In this document: piece after piece, positions 61,436-64,000 of the stretch
Layout of the letters: every line of letters begins with the position of its first letter
Position numbering within the stretch: position 1 is the first letter of the stretch
Assembly (NCBI GenBank): GCA_035574315.1
Contig: DATLYW010000003.1
Location: forward strand, 17,593 to 81,592
Direction of reading: 5' to 3'
Source: Candidatus Zixiibacteriota bacterium
GTDB lineage: Bacteria; Desulfobacterota; Binatia; UBA9968
Length of the DNA: 64,000 nt
The notes under the pieces: model-generated
What the model saw: only the letters and a program-made list of their open reading frames with translations
Told to the model about the DNA's origin: nothing
The model's database searches: none
Translations under genes and position numbers: made by a program

Positions 61436-62272
61436 CTATGCCTGCCTCCTCAGCTTCGGATCGAAAATGTCTCTCAGGCCGTCGCCCAGCAAATTGATAC
61501 CGAAAACCGTGATGAAGATCGCCAGCCCCGGAAAGATCGTGAGCCAGGGCGCGCGGTTGATGTAGCTGCGGCCCTCGCTCAGCATCGAGCCCCACGTGGG
61601 AATGTGCGCCGGGACTCCAAGGCCGAGGAAGCTCAGGCTCGCCTCGGAGATGATGACGACGGCCATCGCGAAGGTCGCGATGACCGTGACGCTCGCCACG
61701 GTGTTCGGCAGGACGTGCCTGAACAGGATGTAGAGATTCCCGCCTCCGAGGGCCTTTGCTGCGGTCACGAAGTCCCGTTCCTTCAGGGACAGCACTTCGC
61801 CGCGCACGACCCGGCAATACTGGACCCAGCGGCTGAGCATGAGCGCCGTGACGAGATTCCAGACTCCCTGGCCGAGAAACGCCATGATGGCGATGGCGAT
61901 CAACAGAAATGGAAAAGCCAGAAAGATTTCCGTGAGCTTGCTGACCAGCTCGTCGACGGTCCTGCCGAAATAGCCCGCGAGTGCTCCGAGAGCGCACCCG
62001 ATCACGCCCGCCAGCACCACTGTGGCCGAACCGACCAGCAGGGAGATCCGGGACCCGTAGATGATCCGGCTGAGAATGTCCCTCCCGAGATTGTCGGTGC
62101 CGAGAATGTAGGCCGGGGAGCCGTTTTCCGCCCACCGGGGCGGCCGCAACCGGTCCTCGAGGGTTTGCGTCTGCGGGTCGTACGGCGCGAGCAACGGCGC
62201 GGCGATCCCGCCGACGAGCAGCAGACCGACGATCGCGCCTCCGACCCAGAGCTTGAGGTAGCGCAACGCCAT
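61436..62272 (-). CDS. ABC transporter permease, DppC/OppC type
   Basis: 278 residues with six membrane helices. Family features: N-terminal APLLAPYDPQTQT, the GTDNLGRDILSRIIYGSRISL block, EIFLAFPFLL, and the EAA-type loop FVTAAKALGGGNLYILFRHVLPN followed by SEASLSFLGLGV. It pairs with the DppB-type gene; the ATG shares one base with that gene's stop (TGATG). No DppD/DppF-type ATPases are in the window. Confidence 0.93.
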   Translation of the reverse strand: MALRYLKLWVGGAIVGLLLVGGIAAPLLAPYDPQTQTLEDRLRPPRWAENGSPAYILGTDNLGRDILSRIIYGSRISLLVGSATVVLAGVIGCALGALAGYFGRTVDELVSKLTEIFLAFPFLLIAIAIMAFLGQGVWNLVTALMLSRWVQYCRVVRGEVLSLKERDFVTAAKALGGGNLYILFRHVLPNTVASVTVIATFAMAVVIISEASLSFLGLGVPAHIPTWGSMLSEGRSYINRAPWLTIFPGLAIFITVFGINLLGDGLRDIFDPKLRRQA

Positions 62273-63270
62273 CAGAGCTTGATCCTCGGGTCAATCCACC
62301 TGTAGAGCAGGTCGACCAGCAGATTGACCACGAAGTACATCACCGCGAAAAACAGGATCAGAACCTGGGTGAGCTTGTAGTCGCGCGCCGAGATCGATTG
62401 AATCAGGAGGTCCCCGATGCCCGGAAACGAAAAGACCGTCTCGGTGATCACCGAGCCGCTCAGCAGGGCCCCGAGCTGCAGCCCCAGAATCGTCACGATC
62501 GTGATCAGCGCGTTGCGCAGCATGTGGCGCCAGATGACCACCCGTTCGCTCAACCCCTTCGCCCGCGCCGTGGTGATGAAGTCCTGACGCATGACCTCGA
62601 GCACACTGGAGCGGGCGATCCGGGTGACGATCCCCGCCAGGCTGGTTCCCAGGGTGAACGCCGGCATCGCCAGGTGCTGGAGCGCGCTCCAGAACGCCGG
62701 CACGTTCCACGTGAGGAGGCTGTCCACCAGGAGCAGGCGCGTGATAGGCCGAACCTCGATCCCGTACTCGATGCGCCCCGCCACCGGGAGCAGGTTCAGC
62801 TGGCCTCCGAGGAAATAGATGAGCATGATGCCGAGCCAGAAGTTCGGCAGCGACACCCCGATCAACGCCAGGCTCATGCCGGCGTGGTCCATGAGCGAGT
62901 TGTGCTTGATCGCCGAATAGACGCCGAGCGGCACCGCGATCATGATCGCCACCGCGAGGCTGGCCAGAGCCAGCTCGACCGTCGCCGGCAGCCGCTCCCA
63001 GACGAGCTTGGTCACCCGTTCGTTGAACTTCAGCGACATGCCGAAGTCGCCGGTGACCGCGCGTGCCAGGAAATCGAAATACTGCACCGCGATCGGCCGG
63101 TCGAGGCCCCATTCGTGGCGCGTGCGCGCGACGTCCTCCGGGGTCGCGTCGTCACCCAGCAACAGCGTCACCGGGTCCCCGGGCGCGATGTGCATCAGGA
63201 GAAAAACCAGGAACGAGATGCCCAGGATCACCGGGACCGCGCCGATCAGCCTGCGCTTGGCCGTGCTCAT
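62272..63270 (-). CDS. ABC transporter permease, DppB/OppB type
   Basis: 332 residues. Family features: GAVPVILGISFLVFLLMHIAPGDP, WGLDRPIAVQYFDFLARA, GDFGMSLKFNERVT, and the EAA loop FITTARAKGLSERVVIWRHML with ITETVFSFPGIG. It is the channel half for the binding proteins at 58315 and 59878. It begins 69 bases downstream of the aminotransferase gene. Confidence 0.94.
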   Translation of the reverse strand: MSTAKRRLIGAVPVILGISFLVFLLMHIAPGDPVTLLLGDDATPEDVARTRHEWGLDRPIAVQYFDFLARAVTGDFGMSLKFNERVTKLVWERLPATVELALASLAVAIMIAVPLGVYSAIKHNSLMDHAGMSLALIGVSLPNFWLGIMLIYFLGGQLNLLPVAGRIEYGIEVRPITRLLLVDSLLTWNVPAFWSALQHLAMPAFTLGTSLAGIVTRIARSSVLEVMRQDFITTARAKGLSERVVIWRHMLRNALITIVTILGLQLGALLSGSVITETVFSFPGIGDLLIQSISARDYKLTQVLILFFAVMYFVVNLLVDLLYRWIDPRIKL

Positions 63271-63339
63271 GAGCCGATCCGTCTTACGGGCGAAGCACCC
63301 TGCCCGCGAGAGCGCGCGCCGGACGCGCCGCCCGCCGGC

Positions 63340-64000
63340 TCACTGCCCGAGCTGGGCGAACGAGCGGTCCAGTACCGCCAGCGCATGGTCGATTTGATCT
63401 CCGGTCACGTTCAGCGGCGGAGCGATCCGCACGCAGTTGCCGTACAACCCGCCCTTCCCGATCAGCAGGCCGTTCTTCTTCGTGGCTTCGAACAGCCGCG
63501 CGATCGCTTCGGTGTCGGGTCTCTTGCTCTCGCCGACGAGCTCGAGCGCCTGCATGAGCCCCATGCCGCGAACGTCGCCGATGACCGGATACTTCTCCCG
63601 CAGCGCTTCGAGCCCCTCGCGCAGCCTGCGGCCCATCACGCGCGCGTTCTCGACCAGATTTTCCTCCTCGATGACCTGAATCGTCGCGAGCGCCGCCACC
63701 GCCGTCACCGGATTGCCGCCGAAGGTGGAGATCGAAAGGCCCTGCAGGCTGTCGGCGACTTCCGGGGTCGCAACCGTCGCCCCGATCGGGACGCCGTTCG
63801 CCATTCCCTTGGCGAACGTCATGATGTCGGGCTCAACGCCCCACTGCTCGATCCCGAACATCTTTCCGGTCCGCCCCCACCCGGTCTGGACCTCGTCGCA
63901 GATGAACAACCCGCCATACTTCCTGAGGATGGAGACCAGCTCGGCGAAGTACTCCTTGGGCGGCGTGATGTAGCCCCCGACCCCTTGGATCGGCTCGGCG
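63340..64000 (-). CDS. Class III aminotransferase, C-terminal part, cut by the window end
   Basis: The frame is open to the last base, so the N-terminus lies beyond the window. About 220 residues are visible. Features: EPIQGVGGYITPP, LFICDEVQTGWGRTGKMFG (PLP-binding aspartate in CDEVQ), the PLP lysine in TFAKGMANG, and STFGGNPVTAVAALATIQV, then GDVRGMGLMQALELVG. Relatives include alanine-glyoxylate (AGT2), acetylornithine and 4-aminobutyrate aminotransferases. The position upstream of the Dpp-type genes suggests amino-donor chemistry on the imported solute. It is first, or an early gene, in that operon. Confidence 0.92.
   Translation of the reverse strand, partial: AEPIQGVGGYITPPKEYFAELVSILRKYGGLFICDEVQTGWGRTGKMFGIEQWGVEPDIMTFAKGMANGVPIGATVATPEVADSLQGLSISTFGGNPVTAVAALATIQVIEEENLVENARVMGRRLREGLEALREKYPVIGDVRGMGLMQALELVGESKRPDTEAIARLFEATKKNGLLIGKGGLYGNCVRIAPPLNVTGDQIDHALAVLDRSFAQLGQ

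Overview
This is a 64 kb, GC-rich, densely coding bacterial chromosome segment. It has mixed strands, short gaps, many ATGA/GTGA/TGATG start-stop overlaps, and frequent TTG and GTG starts. I see no rRNA, tRNA, IS element, prophage or CRISPR array. Gene content includes ornithine-lipid genes, many CoA-transferases and acyl-CoA enzymes, Bug/TctC binding proteins, CoxM/CoxS/CoxG-like genes, and a GAF-PtsP. This suggests an uncultivated, metabolically versatile Gram-negative soil or sediment lineage, for example a deltaproteobacterial-grade, Binatota, Rokubacteria or Tectomicrobia-like genome. The taxon is inference and cannot be fixed from the window.

Layout. 1-11.6 kb: end of a 3-methyladenine glycosylase, an N-formylglutamate amidohydrolase-like protein, an ankyrin protein, a secreted metzincin-like protein with an altered zinc motif, a coiled-coil protein, a DsbA-like oxidoreductase, a complete tripartite tricarboxylate transporter (tctC-tctA-tctB), and a CPA2 antiporter. 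A promoter, a folded leader and a strong terminator sit in front of the antiporter's small upstream ORF, an attenuator or riboswitch-like layout. 11.2-16.5 kb: an MpsC-like protein, glutathione-dependent formaldehyde dehydrogenase, a CoxS-CoxM-CoxG set without a large subunit, and an OlsB/OlsA-like pair. 16.7-34.7 kb: mostly housekeeping genes, including OmpA-like, rlmE, galT, glmU-glmS, CinA-like, Nramp-related, DedA, a nickel/cobalt transporter and moaB-moaD-moaE. This part also holds a membrane cyclase with a periplasmic CxxCH motif next to a class II cyclic-nucleotide phosphodiesterase, then hemW and a thioesterase.

34.7-48.2 kb is a catabolic block. It carries three CaiB/BaiF CoA-transferase genes (one a double-domain protein), two acyl-CoA dehydrogenases, an enoyl-CoA hydratase, two iron-type ABC binding proteins with a permease, and an orphan TctC protein. 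The likely theme is uptake of an organic acid, CoA activation by transfer, then beta-oxidation-like steps.

48.2-64 kb: GAF-PtsP, then an operon behind a clear promoter and a perfect 28-bp palindrome. That operon encodes a BoxB-like diiron oxygenase with NuoE-like and NuoF-like electron-transfer proteins. Next come two PuuE-like polysaccharide-deacetylase-fold proteins, an alpha/beta hydrolase and an amidohydrolase. Last is a minus-strand operon of a class III aminotransferase (cut by the window end), DppB/DppC-type permeases and two paralogous binding proteins, probably for uptake and breakdown of a nitrogen-containing substrate.
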